Below are positions 1 to 11,403 of a stretch of DNA of 64,000 nucleotides, piece after piece. Source of the DNA: Betaproteobacteria bacterium UKL13-2. Lineage in GTDB: Bacteria; Pseudomonadota; Gammaproteobacteria; Burkholderiales; Usitatibacteraceae. Within the stretch, counting starts at the first letter, position 1. The number at the start of each line of letters is the position of its first letter. Below the pieces are notes generated by a model, which saw only the letters and a list, made by a program, of their open reading frames with translations, was not told the DNA's origin and searched no databases. Location: contig CP012157.1 in NCBI GenBank assembly GCA_001602455.1, forward strand, positions 1,173,733 to 1,237,732, written 5' to 3'. Both the position numbers and the translations under genes were made by a program.

Positions 1-1
1 T

Positions 2-241
2 GCTGACTATGATCGGCCTCAGTACTGGACAGGCTTGCGACCCTCCACGCCATCGAATCGGCCAGTGATTGGACGCGCACACTACAGCAACCTTTTCTTG
101 AATACTGGCCACGGTACCCTGGGGTGGACCGAGGGGCCCGGATCAGGCAGGGCGCTCGCCGATATCGTATCGGGCAAGATTCCCGACGTGGATTACCGAT
201 TCTTGAATGTTGATGGTCGGGCACCGGTTCGGTCAAGCTAA
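2..241 (+). CDS. dadA: D-amino-acid dehydrogenase, C-terminal end (partial)
   Basis: Only the last ~79 codons are present, because the gene runs in from the left edge. The frame reads through [16 protein letters not shown] and [13 protein letters not shown]. This matches the C-terminal FAD-domain signature of DadA-type flavoenzymes (GLRPMTPDGPP and [10 protein letters not shown] are the family pattern), followed by [17 protein letters not shown]. The enzyme deaminates D-amino acids and passes electrons to the respiratory chain. A TTG inside the frame at 35 is not a real start, since homology continues upstream to the window edge. The next gene starts 29 bases downstream on the same strand and also deaminates amino acids, so co-transcription is plausible but unproven. 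Confidence 0.85.
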   Translation, partial: ADYDRPQYWTGLRPSTPSNRPVIGRAHYSNLFLNTGHGTLGWTEGPGSGRALADIVSGKIPDVDYRFLNVDGRAPVRSS

Positions 242-270
242 CGGCATCGAATGCAAAACGAAAGCTAACC

Positions 271-1482
271 ATGGTCGGTCTCGACGAAATTAAGCAAGCG
301 GTCACAGTGCTTGACGGGTATGTGGTTAATACGCCTTGCCTCCATTCGCGCACGTTGTCGGAGATCACCGGGGCTGAGGTGTATCTGAAGTTCGAAAACC
401 ATCAGTTCACCGCGAGCTTCAAAGAGCGCGGCGCACTGAATAAATTGGCGTCATTAACGGTTGAGCAAAAGCAGCGCGGTGTCATCGCCGCGAGCGCGGG
501 TAATCATGCCCAGGGTGTGGCGCATCATGCGGCACGATTGGGTATTCCCAATGTGATTGTGATGCCGCGTTATACGCCGAATGTCAAAGTCGAGATGACA
601 CGCCGCCATGGGGCAGAAGTGGTTCTACATGGCGATGGATTTGACGAAGCAAAAGCGCACGCCTATCAACTGGCCGACGAGCGAGGTTTGGTATTTGTTC
701 ATCCCTACGATGACGATAAGGTCATCGCCGGGCAAGGTACGATTGCGCTTGAGATGTTGAGCGCGCACCCATCGTTGGACACACTCGCAATTGCCATTGG
801 TGGTGGCGGATTGATCTCCGGGATTGCCACTGCGGCTAAAGCCATCAAGCCGGACATCGACGTGGTGGGTGTCGAGACCACGCGCTACCCGTCAATGTAT
901 GCCGCGATTCACCACTGCACGGCGAACTACGGGCCATCCACGATTGCCGACGGTATTGCCGTCAAGGAACCGGGCAAGCTGACATTGGAAATCGTCAAGA
1001 AACTCGTGACAGACATTTTGCTGGTTGACGAAGGCGATATCGAAGAAGCCATCGTGATGCTGCTCGAAATTGAAAAGACGGTGGTGGAGGGGGCTGGTGC
1101 CGTTTCACTGGCCGCGTTGATGCGCCATCGTGATCGATTTGCCGGTCGTAAAGTGGGCTTGGTGTTGTGTGGTGGCAATATCGATCCGCTCATGCTGGCA
1201 GAAATCATTCAGCGTGGCATGGTGCGCTCTGGCCGCCTGGCGCGGATCAAAGTTGAGTTGCGTGATTTACCGGGTGCCTTGGCAAAGATTACCAGCGTGA
1301 TCGCTGAATCCAATGCCAATATCGAAGAGGTGCATCACCAGCGCGCTTTTACGAACTTACCGGTACAAAGCGCGGAGGTGGAGTTTGTCTTGAAGACGCG
1401 CAATGCGGCGCACATCGATGAGATCGTCGGGCGCTTAGCCGCAATCGGCTTTCGCGCCCGCGCCGTGCATCACGACGCTTGA
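271..1482 (+). CDS. ilvA: threonine ammonia-lyase (threonine dehydratase) with ACT domain
   Basis: This is a PLP-dependent fold-type II enzyme of 403 residues that converts L-threonine to 2-oxobutanoate and ammonia. The Schiff-base lysine lies in the motif TASFKERGA, near residue 50. The phosphate-binding glycine loop GGGGLISG follows near residue 177. The last ~75 residues (IKVELRDLPGALAKI onward) form a single ACT domain. Length and single ACT domain resemble the short threonine dehydratases rather than the ~510-residue biosynthetic E. coli IlvA with two ACT-like units. A biosynthetic or catabolic role therefore cannot be decided. The 3' end overlaps the convergent terC gene by 13 bases. 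Confidence 0.9.
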   Translation: MVGLDEIKQAVTVLDGYVVNTPCLHSRTLSEITGAEVYLKFENHQFTASFKERGALNKLASLTVEQKQRGVIAASAGNHAQGVAHHAARLGIPNVIVMPRYTPNVKVEMTRRHGAEVVLHGDGFDEAKAHAYQLADERGLVFVHPYDDDKVIAGQGTIALEMLSAHPSLDTLAIAIGGGGLISGIATAAKAIKPDIDVVGVETTRYPSMYAAIHHCTANYGPSTIADGIAVKEPGKLTLEIVKKLVTDILLVDEGDIEEAIVMLLEIEKTVVEGAGAVSLAALMRHRDRFAGRKVGLVLCGGNIDPLMLAEIIQRGMVRSGRLARIKVELRDLPGALAKITSVIAESNANIEEVHHQRAFTNLPVQSAEVEFVLKTRNAAHIDEIVGRLAAIGFRARAVHHDA

Positions 1483-2375
1483 TCAGCCGGTTCTACGACT
1501 GCAGCCGACGGGGCGGGTGGTGGTGTAAGGGCCTTTGTCAGCATGATGACAAACGGGATCCAGCCTACCCACATCACCAGATCGATTAGCTCCATCGCAA
1601 TTGGCACTTCACCTGTCGGGAAGTAACGCGCCGCCGTGTATTCCTCCAAGTAATCAAACACCGTCAGCCAGACGATCGTGAATGCAAAACACAGGGGCGT
1701 CGCGGATAACCTGCCTTGCAGTCGCTTCAGCAGCGGAATACACATGACAATGCCGATACAGAAGATATACAGCCCAATCCGCCAAGCGTGATGATCGATG
1801 AAAAATTGTTTGATAAGCGGCTCGGATATGATCATCTTGGCGGCAGTCCATCCCAAGATACCCGCACCCGCAACGATGATTTGCGGAAAGCGTTCAACCC
1901 ATTTAAGAATGAGCGTGGAGCCCCACATCACGATCGGGATGCTGACGAGCAGACCGATCACGACCAGCAAGAAACTGCCGTGTGCCGCGCCCGCAACCGC
2001 GAGTACGTTGTCCACACCCATGATGGCATCGGCAACCACGATAGTTTGGATCGCCTGACGGAATGTTGTGCCACCTTGGATATTGTCGTGATCTCCACCT
2101 TCATCTGCCACCAACTGGTACGCGATCCAGATCAGCGCAACACCACCCGCCAACAGAAATCCGGGAATTTTCAGCAACCAGACCACGCCCATTGTGAGCA
2201 CCGCACGCACCAACACGGCGCCGATTGCGCCCCAGAAGACTGCTTTCTTTTGAAGATGTGGCGGCAAATTTCGTGCAGCGAGGCCGATCACAATTGCGTT
2301 ATCGCCCGCGAGAACCAAGTCGATTGCGATAATCGCCAGCAGCGCTTGAAACCAAGCGAGCGAGAATAACTCCAT
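1470..2375 (-). CDS. TerC family integral membrane protein
   Basis: The 301-residue, strongly hydrophobic protein has the TerC family signature near its start (IDLVLAGDNAIVIGLAAR) and a second acidic membrane motif, DAIMGVDNVLAVAGAA. About seven to nine membrane segments can be traced. The paired acidic motifs are typical of the TerC/YjbE group, whose members have been linked to metal ion (especially manganese) export or to tellurite resistance. The substrate here is unknown. AGGGGG lies a few bases before the ATG on the minus strand and supports the start. The stop region overlaps the end of the convergent threonine dehydratase gene by 13 bases. I looked for a manganese riboswitch upstream and saw none. 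Confidence 0.85.
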   Translation of the reverse strand: MELFSLAWFQALLAIIAIDLVLAGDNAIVIGLAARNLPPHLQKKAVFWGAIGAVLVRAVLTMGVVWLLKIPGFLLAGGVALIWIAYQLVADEGGDHDNIQGGTTFRQAIQTIVVADAIMGVDNVLAVAGAAHGSFLLVVIGLLVSIPIVMWGSTLILKWVERFPQIIVAGAGILGWTAAKMIISEPLIKQFFIDHHAWRIGLYIFCIGIVMCIPLLKRLQGRLSATPLCFAFTIVWLTVFDYLEEYTAARYFPTGEVPIAMELIDLVMWVGWIPFVIMLTKALTPPPAPSAAVVEPADQAS

Positions 2376-2507
2376 GCAAACCCCCTGTCATTATTTGCTT
2401 AACTGCGTTAGTTGTCTGACTACGTTTTTTACATTCTGCCAAGAAACCCACAGGCTGTCTTTATCTCCTGAGTATTTCGCGGATCGTGAAACATTCAGGC
2501 GGGCGGC

Positions 2508-4334
2508 TTACAGCGCGGTCGTTAGTGCTTCGTAGCGTGCGCGAAGCGCGGTCGGCAAGTTGTGGGATAACTTGGTGAGTAGTTCGTTGTGTAGCGCAAG
2601 TTCCTGTTTCCAGTGCGACTGGCTGATCGCCGTAATGGCTTCAAATTGCGGCGTCTGAAAACTGAGTCCCGTCCAGTCAAGGTCTGTATAGCGCGGAATA
2701 GCGCCAAGCGGTGTGTCATTAGCGGAGGCCTTGCCTTCTATGCGGCCGATGATCCAATTGAGCACGCGCATGTTGTCGCCGAAGCCTGGCCAAATAAACT
2801 TGCCATCGTCACCCTTGCGAAACCAGTTGACACAATAAAGCGTTGGGGCGTGCGCAACGGACGCCCCAACCGACAGCCAATGCGAAAAATAGTCGGACAT
2901 GTTGTAGCCACAAAAGGCGAGCATCGCAAATGGGTCGCGGCGAACAACACCAACCTGACCGACGATGGCGGCTGTGGTCTCGGAGCCGAGCGTGGCAGCC
3001 ATATAGACGCCTTCGTTCCAGTTGTTTGCTTCGATCACTAGAGGGACCGTGGTGGAACGACGACCGCCAAAAATCATCGCTGAAATTGGTACGCCATTTG
3101 GGTTGTCCCATTGGCTATCGAGTGACGGACACGATGTCGCGGCAACGGTGAAGCGCGCGTTTGCGTGTGCAGCCGGGCGTCCAGATGCTGGTGTCCAGGA
3201 CTTGCCCTGCCAGTCGGTCAGATGCGCGGGCGGCGTGTTGGTCATACCTTCCCACCACACGTCACCTTCAGGTGTCAGCGCAACGTTGGTAAAAATCACG
3301 TTCGCTTTCAGCGATTCCATACAATTTGGATTAGTCTCATATGAGGTGCCCGGAGCCACACCGAAGAAACCTGCCTCTGGATTGATGGCGTACATCTTGC
3401 CATCCGCGCCGGGCTTGATCCACGCGATATCGTCGCCAACGGTGGTCACTTCCCAGCCCGCTTCCTTAAATGGAGTAGGTGGAATCATCATCGCAAAATT
3501 TGTTTTACCGCAGGCTGACGGAAATGCTGCGGTCACGTAGTGTTTGTTTCCTTCCGGCGTCTTCACCCCAAGAATGAGCATATGCTCGGCCAGCCAGCCC
3601 TGCTGTTTGCCCATCACCGACGCGATACGCAACGCAAAACACTTTTTGCCAAGCAATGCATTGCCGCCATAACCAGAGCCATAAGACCAAATTTCGCGCG
3701 TCTCAGGGAAGTGAACGATGTACTTATGTTCTTTGTTCGATGGCCACGCCACGTCCTTTTGGCCTTGCGCGAGGGGCGCACCAACCGAGTGTAGACAGGG
3801 GACGAATTCTCCATCCTCACCCAGCACGTCGAGAACTTTTTGGCCCATACGCGTCATGAGTTTCATGTTGACGGCAACGTAGGCGGAGTCTGAAATCTCA
3901 ATACCGATGTGGGCGATGTGCGAGCCTAGCGGCCCCATGCTAAACGGTACGACGTACATGGTACGACCACGCATTGAGCCGTCGAACAATCCATTCAAGG
4001 TGGCGCGCATTTCTGCGGGTGCCGTCCAGTTGTTCGTGGGGCCGGCGTCTTGCTTCGTTTCGGAGCAGATAAAAGTACGATCCTCGACGCGGGCGACATC
4101 GGTTGGGTCAGACCACGCTAAATAAGAGTCTGGACGTAGCGCCGGATTGAGCTTCCTAAAGGTTCCTGCGTTGACAAGTTCGCGACAAAGCCTGGCGTAT
4201 TCGCTGTCCGAGCCATCGCACCAATAGATGCAGTCTGGCTTGGTCAGTGCCGCGACTTGCGCCACCCAAGCGAGCAGCTTAGGATGCTTGGTAGGGGGTG
4301 TATTCAACAATACGGGCTTGGCTTGTGCATGCAT
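2508..4334 (-). CDS. pckG: phosphoenolpyruvate carboxykinase (GTP)
   Basis: The 608-residue protein matches the GTP-dependent PEPCK family in length and motifs. The P-loop/kinase-1 region is [13 protein letters not shown], with the reactive cysteine in SACGKT. The metal-binding stretch is [11 protein letters not shown] and the guanine-site region includes [12 protein letters not shown]. It interconverts oxaloacetate plus GTP with phosphoenolpyruvate plus GDP and CO2 in the cytoplasm, for gluconeogenesis. The gene stands alone on the minus strand, with ~150 bases of non-coding sequence on each side. The ATG at 4334 is followed at once by another in-phase-looking ATG in a different frame, but only 4334 keeps the reading frame. 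Confidence 0.97.
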   Translation of the reverse strand: MHAQAKPVLLNTPPTKHPKLLAWVAQVAALTKPDCIYWCDGSDSEYARLCRELVNAGTFRKLNPALRPDSYLAWSDPTDVARVEDRTFICSETKQDAGPTNNWTAPAEMRATLNGLFDGSMRGRTMYVVPFSMGPLGSHIAHIGIEISDSAYVAVNMKLMTRMGQKVLDVLGEDGEFVPCLHSVGAPLAQGQKDVAWPSNKEHKYIVHFPETREIWSYGSGYGGNALLGKKCFALRIASVMGKQQGWLAEHMLILGVKTPEGNKHYVTAAFPSACGKTNFAMMIPPTPFKEAGWEVTTVGDDIAWIKPGADGKMYAINPEAGFFGVAPGTSYETNPNCMESLKANVIFTNVALTPEGDVWWEGMTNTPPAHLTDWQGKSWTPASGRPAAHANARFTVAATSCPSLDSQWDNPNGVPISAMIFGGRRSTTVPLVIEANNWNEGVYMAATLGSETTAAIVGQVGVVRRDPFAMLAFCGYNMSDYFSHWLSVGASVAHAPTLYCVNWFRKGDDGKFIWPGFGDNMRVLNWIIGRIEGKASANDTPLGAIPRYTDLDWTGLSFQTPQFEAITAISQSHWKQELALHNELLTKLSHNLPTALRARYEALTTAL

Positions 4335-4489
4335 ATGCGGGGCCTTCGAGGGAGGTCAATGTCATGACACTGACGCAAATTAGGGGTGGCCAAAATTATC
4401 CCATGCCGACACCGTGATTTCCTTCTCGCCGGGTAAGGCATCTCAATCTGAACGCGATCCGGATTTTGATCGTTGTGTGTGGTGTACGC

Positions 4490-5179
4490 TTAATTCGCAG
4501 GTGCGGGTTGCTGCCCGTAGGTTTTGAACTTTTCAATCACCACATCCATCTCGGCATCGCTCAGGTGGGTTAGCTCGCCTAGTTGCAGCGCGTGCCAGTA
4601 CATCTTTGCGAGCACCTCGACTTCGATGGCGACCATCAGTGCAGTTTTCAAGTCACTGCCGCAAGCGATCATGCCGTGGTGCGCGAGTAAACACGCGCGG
4701 CGGCCCTCTAATGCCGCGACAGCGTGTTCCGATAACGCTTGGGTGCCGAAGGTCGCGTAGGGCGCACAGCGAATGTCTCGGCCACCAGCAATCGCCACCA
4801 TATAGTGAAAAGGTGGAATGCCGCGATGCTGGCAAGCGAGCGTGGTCGCGTAGATGGCATGCGTATGTACGACGGCACCAACATCCGGACGCGCGAGATA
4901 GATGTCGCGATGAAAGCGCCATTCGGATGAAGGTAGCGTGCTGCCCTGATGTTCCCCGTCCCAATCCATCAATACAATTTGTTCGGGCTTGGTCACATCG
5001 TATTCGATCCCGGTCGGCGTCACCAAAAACCCGCTACCGCACGATCCCTCTGGTGTGCGTGCGCTGACGTTGCCTGACTTTCCGTAGTTGATGCCCGCTG
5101 TATTCATGCGATTTGCGGTTGTGATGATATCGCGACGCAAGTCGAGGTGTTCGACGGTGTTCAAACTCAAAAAAGTCAT
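4490..5179 (-). CDS. class II aldolase/adducin family protein, probably methylthioribulose-1-phosphate aldolase (Ald2-like)
   Basis: This 229-residue protein has the class II aldolase/adducin fold. The N-terminal NYGKSGNVSAR matches the substrate-phosphate loop. PSSEWRFHRDIY supplies the acidic residue, and the zinc ligands appear as VVHTHAIYA and LLAHHGMIACG. It starts four bases inside the end of mtnA (ATGA overlap), so the two are translationally coupled. Known partners of MtnA in this position are MtnB (dehydratase, universal methionine salvage) or Ald2 (aldolase of the DHAP shunt, giving DHAP and 2-methylthioacetaldehyde). The sequence resembles the fuculose-phosphate-aldolase/Ald2 type. 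None of the later salvage genes (mtnC, mtnD) is nearby, which favours the shunt. This assignment is inference. Confidence 0.72.
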   Translation of the reverse strand: MTFLSLNTVEHLDLRRDIITTANRMNTAGINYGKSGNVSARTPEGSCGSGFLVTPTGIEYDVTKPEQIVLMDWDGEHQGSTLPSSEWRFHRDIYLARPDVGAVVHTHAIYATTLACQHRGIPPFHYMVAIAGGRDIRCAPYATFGTQALSEHAVAALEGRRACLLAHHGMIACGSDLKTALMVAIEVEVLAKMYWHALQLGELTHLSDAEMDVVIEKFKTYGQQPAPAN

Positions 5180-6258
5180 ATTGCCACCTCGGTCGCCAGT
5201 GCTGCGAGTTGGTTTGGCATAAAAATCCCACGCTCAGTAATGAGTGCGGTGACCAGACGCGAGGGGGTGACATCAAAGCCAGGATTGCTCACCGCTGTCT
5301 CAGCCTTGAGTATGCGCACCTCTGAAATGCTGCCATTAGAATCCCACCCGCGGATGGCTGCCACCTCGCTACGGTCGCGCTCCTCTATTTCGATCTCAGG
5401 CACACCGTCTTCAATCGAGAAGTCAATACTCGACGTTGGGGCGGCGGCATAAAACGGAATACCGTTGTCGCGTGCGGCGAGCGCTTTTAGATAGGTGCCA
5501 ATTTTGTTTGCGACGTCGCCGCGTCGTGACACCCGATCTACGCCCACGATCACCATATCAACCTTGTTGTGCTGCATGAGGTGCCCCCCACTGTTGTCGA
5601 CAACATAGGTGTGCGGGACACCGGCCTGAGCAAGCTCCCACTCGGTGATTAATCCTTGGTTGCGCGGCCGTGTTTCTTCCACCCAAACATGGACGGGAAC
5701 ACCCGCTTGATGTGCAAGGTAGATCGGTGCGGTGGCGGTACCCCAGTCCAAACACGCCATTCTCCCGGCGTTACAGTGTGTCAGGATATTGACCGGTCGA
5801 TGCGTCCGCGCATAAATCTCGCGGATGATGCCAAGACCATAGATGCCGATTTGCTGGTTGCACGTTTCGTCTTCCGCCGCAATTTTCGATGCTTCATCCC
5901 ATGCTGCATCGGGACGTGCCGCGGGGTCAATCGCAATGAGCGGGCGACGCATCCGTTCGATCGCCCACGCCAAGTTGACGGCAGTAGGACGAGTCGCCGC
6001 GATATCGCGGCAGGCGGTGAATAGCGATTCGTCGGTCGCGTCCTTAGACATGGCTAGCGCAATACCGAATGCGGCCGTCACGCCGATGAGCGGCGCGCCA
6101 CGCACACGCATCGCACGGATGGCCTCAGCGCAGTCTTGCCAACTCGACAAGATTTTTCGTTCGACCGCAAACGGCAACAGAGTTTGGTCGATGATGACAA
6201 CGCGATTGGCGATACGGTCGGCGATCAGGCTCTTGAGGGGCTTTGTTGTGAATGGCAT
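5176..6258 (-). CDS. mtnA: S-methyl-5-thioribose-1-phosphate isomerase
   Basis: The protein belongs to the eIF2B-like sugar isomerase family. It shows the family motifs VVIIDQTLLP, MRVRGAPLIGVTAAFG, ILTHCNAG with the catalytic cysteine, VWVEETRPRNQG, and GVDRVSRRGDVANKIGTY with the catalytic aspartate. It converts methylthioribose-1-phosphate to methylthioribulose-1-phosphate. I chose the ATG at 6258 (360 residues), because the frame upstream to 6372 adds 38 residues with no family similarity. No clear ribosome binding site precedes either start. The downstream aldolase overlaps the stop by four bases. No mtnK or mtnP is in the window, so the methylthioribose-1-phosphate must come from genes elsewhere. 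Confidence 0.92.
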   Translation of the reverse strand: MPFTTKPLKSLIADRIANRVVIIDQTLLPFAVERKILSSWQDCAEAIRAMRVRGAPLIGVTAAFGIALAMSKDATDESLFTACRDIAATRPTAVNLAWAIERMRRPLIAIDPAARPDAAWDEASKIAAEDETCNQQIGIYGLGIIREIYARTHRPVNILTHCNAGRMACLDWGTATAPIYLAHQAGVPVHVWVEETRPRNQGLITEWELAQAGVPHTYVVDNSGGHLMQHNKVDMVIVGVDRVSRRGDVANKIGTYLKALAARDNGIPFYAAAPTSSIDFSIEDGVPEIEIEERDRSEVAAIRGWDSNGSISEVRILKAETAVSNPGFDVTPSRLVTALITERGIFMPNQLAALATEVAI

Positions 6259-6289
6259 GGTTTGATACGGCAGTTGTGGTGCGGGTTGA

Positions 6290-8134
<1,845 letters not shown>

Positions 8135-8175
8135 TTGGAAACAAATCGGAACGTCAATCGAAACAATGCACCGCC

Positions 8176-8252
8176 GTCCCAGCGAAGGCGGGGATCCAAG
8201 TTTGGTGTGTCGCGAATATTTTTAAATTGGATTCCCGCCTTCGCGGGAATGG
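8176..8252. repeat. intergenic inverted repeat between pyrG and kdsA
   Basis: The two arms are GTCCCAGCGAAGGCGGGGAT (from 8176) and its imperfect reverse complement ATTCCCGCCTTCGCGGGAAT (8231-8250), with TTGG/CCAA extensions and about 28 bases between them. The right arm is itself a small palindrome (CCCGCCTTCGCGGG). The wording is that of widespread short palindromic intergenic repeats in proteobacteria. It sits 42 bases after the pyrG stop and may act as a transcript-end hairpin. Confidence 0.6.
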
Positions 8253-8270
8253 GGCTGTGGTGGGAATTTA

Positions 8271-9110
8271 ATGAAACTTTGTGGATTTGACGTTGGGCTC
8301 GATAAACCTTTCTTCCTGATAGCCGGCCCGTGTGTTGTCGAGTCGGAGCAATTGCAAGTCGATGTTGCGGGTCAACTCAAAGAGATGACGACGGCGCTGA
8401 ATATCCCATTCATCTTTAAGTCGAGCTACGACAAGGCTAATCGTTCGTCCGGCAAGTCGTTTCGCGGCCCGGGCATGGATGAAGGCTTGCGTATACTCGC
8501 TGAAGTAAAAAAGCAGCTTGGCGTTCCGGTGCTGACGGATGTGCACAATGCGGATGAAATAACAACGGTAGCAGGGGTTGTTGATGTTTTGCAGACACCA
8601 GCATTCTTGTGTCGTCAAACCGATTTCATTCATGCCGTTGCGCGTGCCGGTAAGCCGGTGAATATCAAGAAAGGGCAGTTCTTGGCACCGACAGACATGA
8701 AGAATGTCGTTGATAAAGCGCGTCAGGCGAGCGGCACCGACAACATCATGGTGTGTGAACGTGGCGCTTCGTTCGGCTACAACAATCTAGTCTCCGATAT
8801 GCGCTCGCTCGCGATCATGCGTGAAACAAAGTGCCCGGTGGTATTTGATGCCACTCACTCAGTGCAGCTACCGGGCGGGCAGGGCTCTACGTCGGGCGGA
8901 CAGCGTGAGTTTGTCCCGGTGTTGGCGCGCGCCGCGATTGCGGTCGGTGTCTCGGGTGTGTTTATGGAAACACATCCTGATCCATCAAAGGCGCTTTCTG
9001 ATGGCCCGAACGCATGGCCGCTACCGATGATGAAAGAATTGTTATACGTACTAAAAGAAATTGACGCGCTGGTGAAGCAGCGTGGATTTGCAGAGCAGTC
9101 ACTGATGTAA
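8271..9110 (+). CDS. kdsA: 3-deoxy-8-phosphooctulonate synthase (KDO-8-phosphate synthase)
   Basis: KdsA condenses phosphoenolpyruvate with arabinose-5-phosphate to give KDO-8-phosphate, the first committed step to the inner-core sugar of lipopolysaccharide. The 279-residue protein shows [31 protein letters not shown], the active-site loop [21 protein letters not shown], and [14 protein letters not shown]. All are in the usual order and at the usual length (~280). KdsB, which uses the downstream product, is encoded in the same window at 61383. The ATG at 8271 follows TGGTGGGAATTTA, a modest ribosome binding site. Confidence 0.97.
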   Translation: MKLCGFDVGLDKPFFLIAGPCVVESEQLQVDVAGQLKEMTTALNIPFIFKSSYDKANRSSGKSFRGPGMDEGLRILAEVKKQLGVPVLTDVHNADEITTVAGVVDVLQTPAFLCRQTDFIHAVARAGKPVNIKKGQFLAPTDMKNVVDKARQASGTDNIMVCERGASFGYNNLVSDMRSLAIMRETKCPVVFDATHSVQLPGGQGSTSGGQREFVPVLARAAIAVGVSGVFMETHPDPSKALSDGPNAWPLPMMKELLYVLKEIDALVKQRGFAEQSLM

Positions 9111-9116
9111 AGAGAT

Positions 9117-10524
<1,408 letters not shown>

Positions 10525-10553
10525 AGGCATTTAGTCAGCGAGACCACTGACCT

Positions 10554-10841
10554 GTGAGATTTCTTCCCCACACATTGATCGCGCTCATCATTGCGATCCA
10601 GTACCCGCTCTGGATCGGCAAAGGGAGTTGGCTGCGCGTGTGGGGGGTGAATCAGCAACTCGCCGAACAGAAAAGTAAAAACACCAAACTCGCGCAGCGT
10701 AATGCCGGGCTTGATGCTGACGTGCGTGATTTGAAAGAAGGCTTGGTGGCGGTCGAGGAGCGTGCGCGTGTCGAGCTGGGGATGATCAAACCGAACGAGA
10801 CTTACTACCAAATTCTTGAGCAGCAGCAACCGAAACTCTAG
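10554..10841 (+). CDS. ftsB: cell division protein FtsB
   Basis: This small 95-residue bitopic protein has one membrane helix near residues 5-20 (TLIALIIAIQYPLWIG). A predicted coiled coil follows (VNQQLAEQKSKNTKLAQRNAGLDADVRDL), and the FtsB/DivIC motif VEERARVELGMIKPNETYYQIL completes it. FtsB links FtsL and FtsQ in the divisome. The start is GTG at 10554. The position right after enolase is the conserved location of ftsB. A half-copy of repeat family A begins ten bases after the stop. Confidence 0.93.
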   Translation: MRFLPHTLIALIIAIQYPLWIGKGSWLRVWGVNQQLAEQKSKNTKLAQRNAGLDADVRDLKEGLVAVEERARVELGMIKPNETYYQILEQQQPKL

Positions 10842-10850
10842 CCCCCGCTA

Positions 10851-10893
10851 GTCATTCCGACAGAGCCCTGCGGGCGACGAGGAATCTCATCCG
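10851..10893 (+). repeat. half copy of palindromic repeat family A
   Basis: GTCATTCCGA is followed by a variable stretch and then GAGGAATCTCATCCG. It matches the left half of the 9117 element and is closest to the copy at 47875. It begins ten bases after the ftsB stop. The rest of the gap to 11095 contains no recognisable gene. Confidence 0.65.
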
Positions 10894-11095
10894 TTTTCAT
10901 GCGCAATGTCTACGCCGAGCGGCAGCGCCGCTTAGACCTTTGCCTCGTCGTAAGCGATTGGCATGATTTTCTTGCCGAATGTGCAACCCGTGATCCCACA
11001 ATAACGAAATGAAGTGGTCATTTGTGGTGGCTAATAGTCCAAAAAGTTCCCGTTCGGGGTATTTCCCTAGAAGTTTGGCCTTAGGTGCCAATTAA

Positions 11096-11162
11096 TTACC
11101 GATCAGGAAATTCATGTTGCTTTCTGGTGGTCGCGCTGTGATAATTTCCCGAACAGGAAATT
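11096..11162 (+). promoter_or_regulatory. hipBA promoter with two operator-like palindromes
   Basis: A promoter can be read as TTGCTT (11117-11122), a 17-base spacer and GATAAT (11140-11145). A perfect palindrome with 7-base arms, AATTTCC (11143-11149) and GGAAATT (11156-11162), overlaps the -10 box. An upstream near-copy, TTACC-GATCA-GGAAA (11096-11110), lies before the -35 box. The arrangement fits two operator dimers bound by the HipB-like repressor encoded directly downstream. The second palindrome ends four bases before the hipB ATG, so transcription probably yields a very short leader. Confidence 0.65.
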
Positions 11163-11165
11163 TCC

Positions 11166-11402
11166 ATGAACATCACCGTTGATACCCCTCATGCACTAGG
11201 CCAAGCCGCACGCACTGCGCGGAAGCGACTTGGTCTGACACAACCGCAGCTTGCTCTTGCGGCTGGCGTCGGCGTACGCTTCATCGTTGACATGGAGGCA
11301 GGCAAGCCTACCATTAGGCTCGAAAGCACACTTCGTGTTCTGCACGCGCTTGGCGCCAAGCTGAATGTAGATGGCCTGCCGTCAAATGATAGGGAGCTTT
11401 AG
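11166..11402 (+). CDS. hipB: HipB-like antitoxin, Xre-family DNA-binding protein
   Basis: The 78-residue protein is mostly a single helix-turn-helix domain (ARKRLGLTQPQLALAAGVGVRFIVDMEAGKPTIRLESTLRVLHALGAKL). This is the pattern of HipB-type antitoxins (KRLGLTQ.QLA...GV....). It is expected to bind the adjacent palindromes to repress its own operon, and to bind and neutralise HipA. The hipA ATG comes one base after the hipB stop, with a GGAG inside the last hipB codons, so the two are coupled. Confidence 0.88.
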   Translation: MNITVDTPHALGQAARTARKRLGLTQPQLALAAGVGVRFIVDMEAGKPTIRLESTLRVLHALGAKLNVDGLPSNDREL

Positions 11403-11403
11403 C

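Noticed and set aside
1716-2369. 217-codon ORF antisense to terC
   Set aside because: It is antisense to a well-supported membrane protein gene and has no family resemblance.
2376-2507. Manganese (yybP-ykoY) riboswitch before terC
   Set aside because: The gap was read on the minus strand and the conserved riboswitch core was not found.
10897-11091. 64-codon ORF on the minus strand before hipB
   Set aside because: No recognisable family and no translation signal; it lies in the repeat-containing gap.
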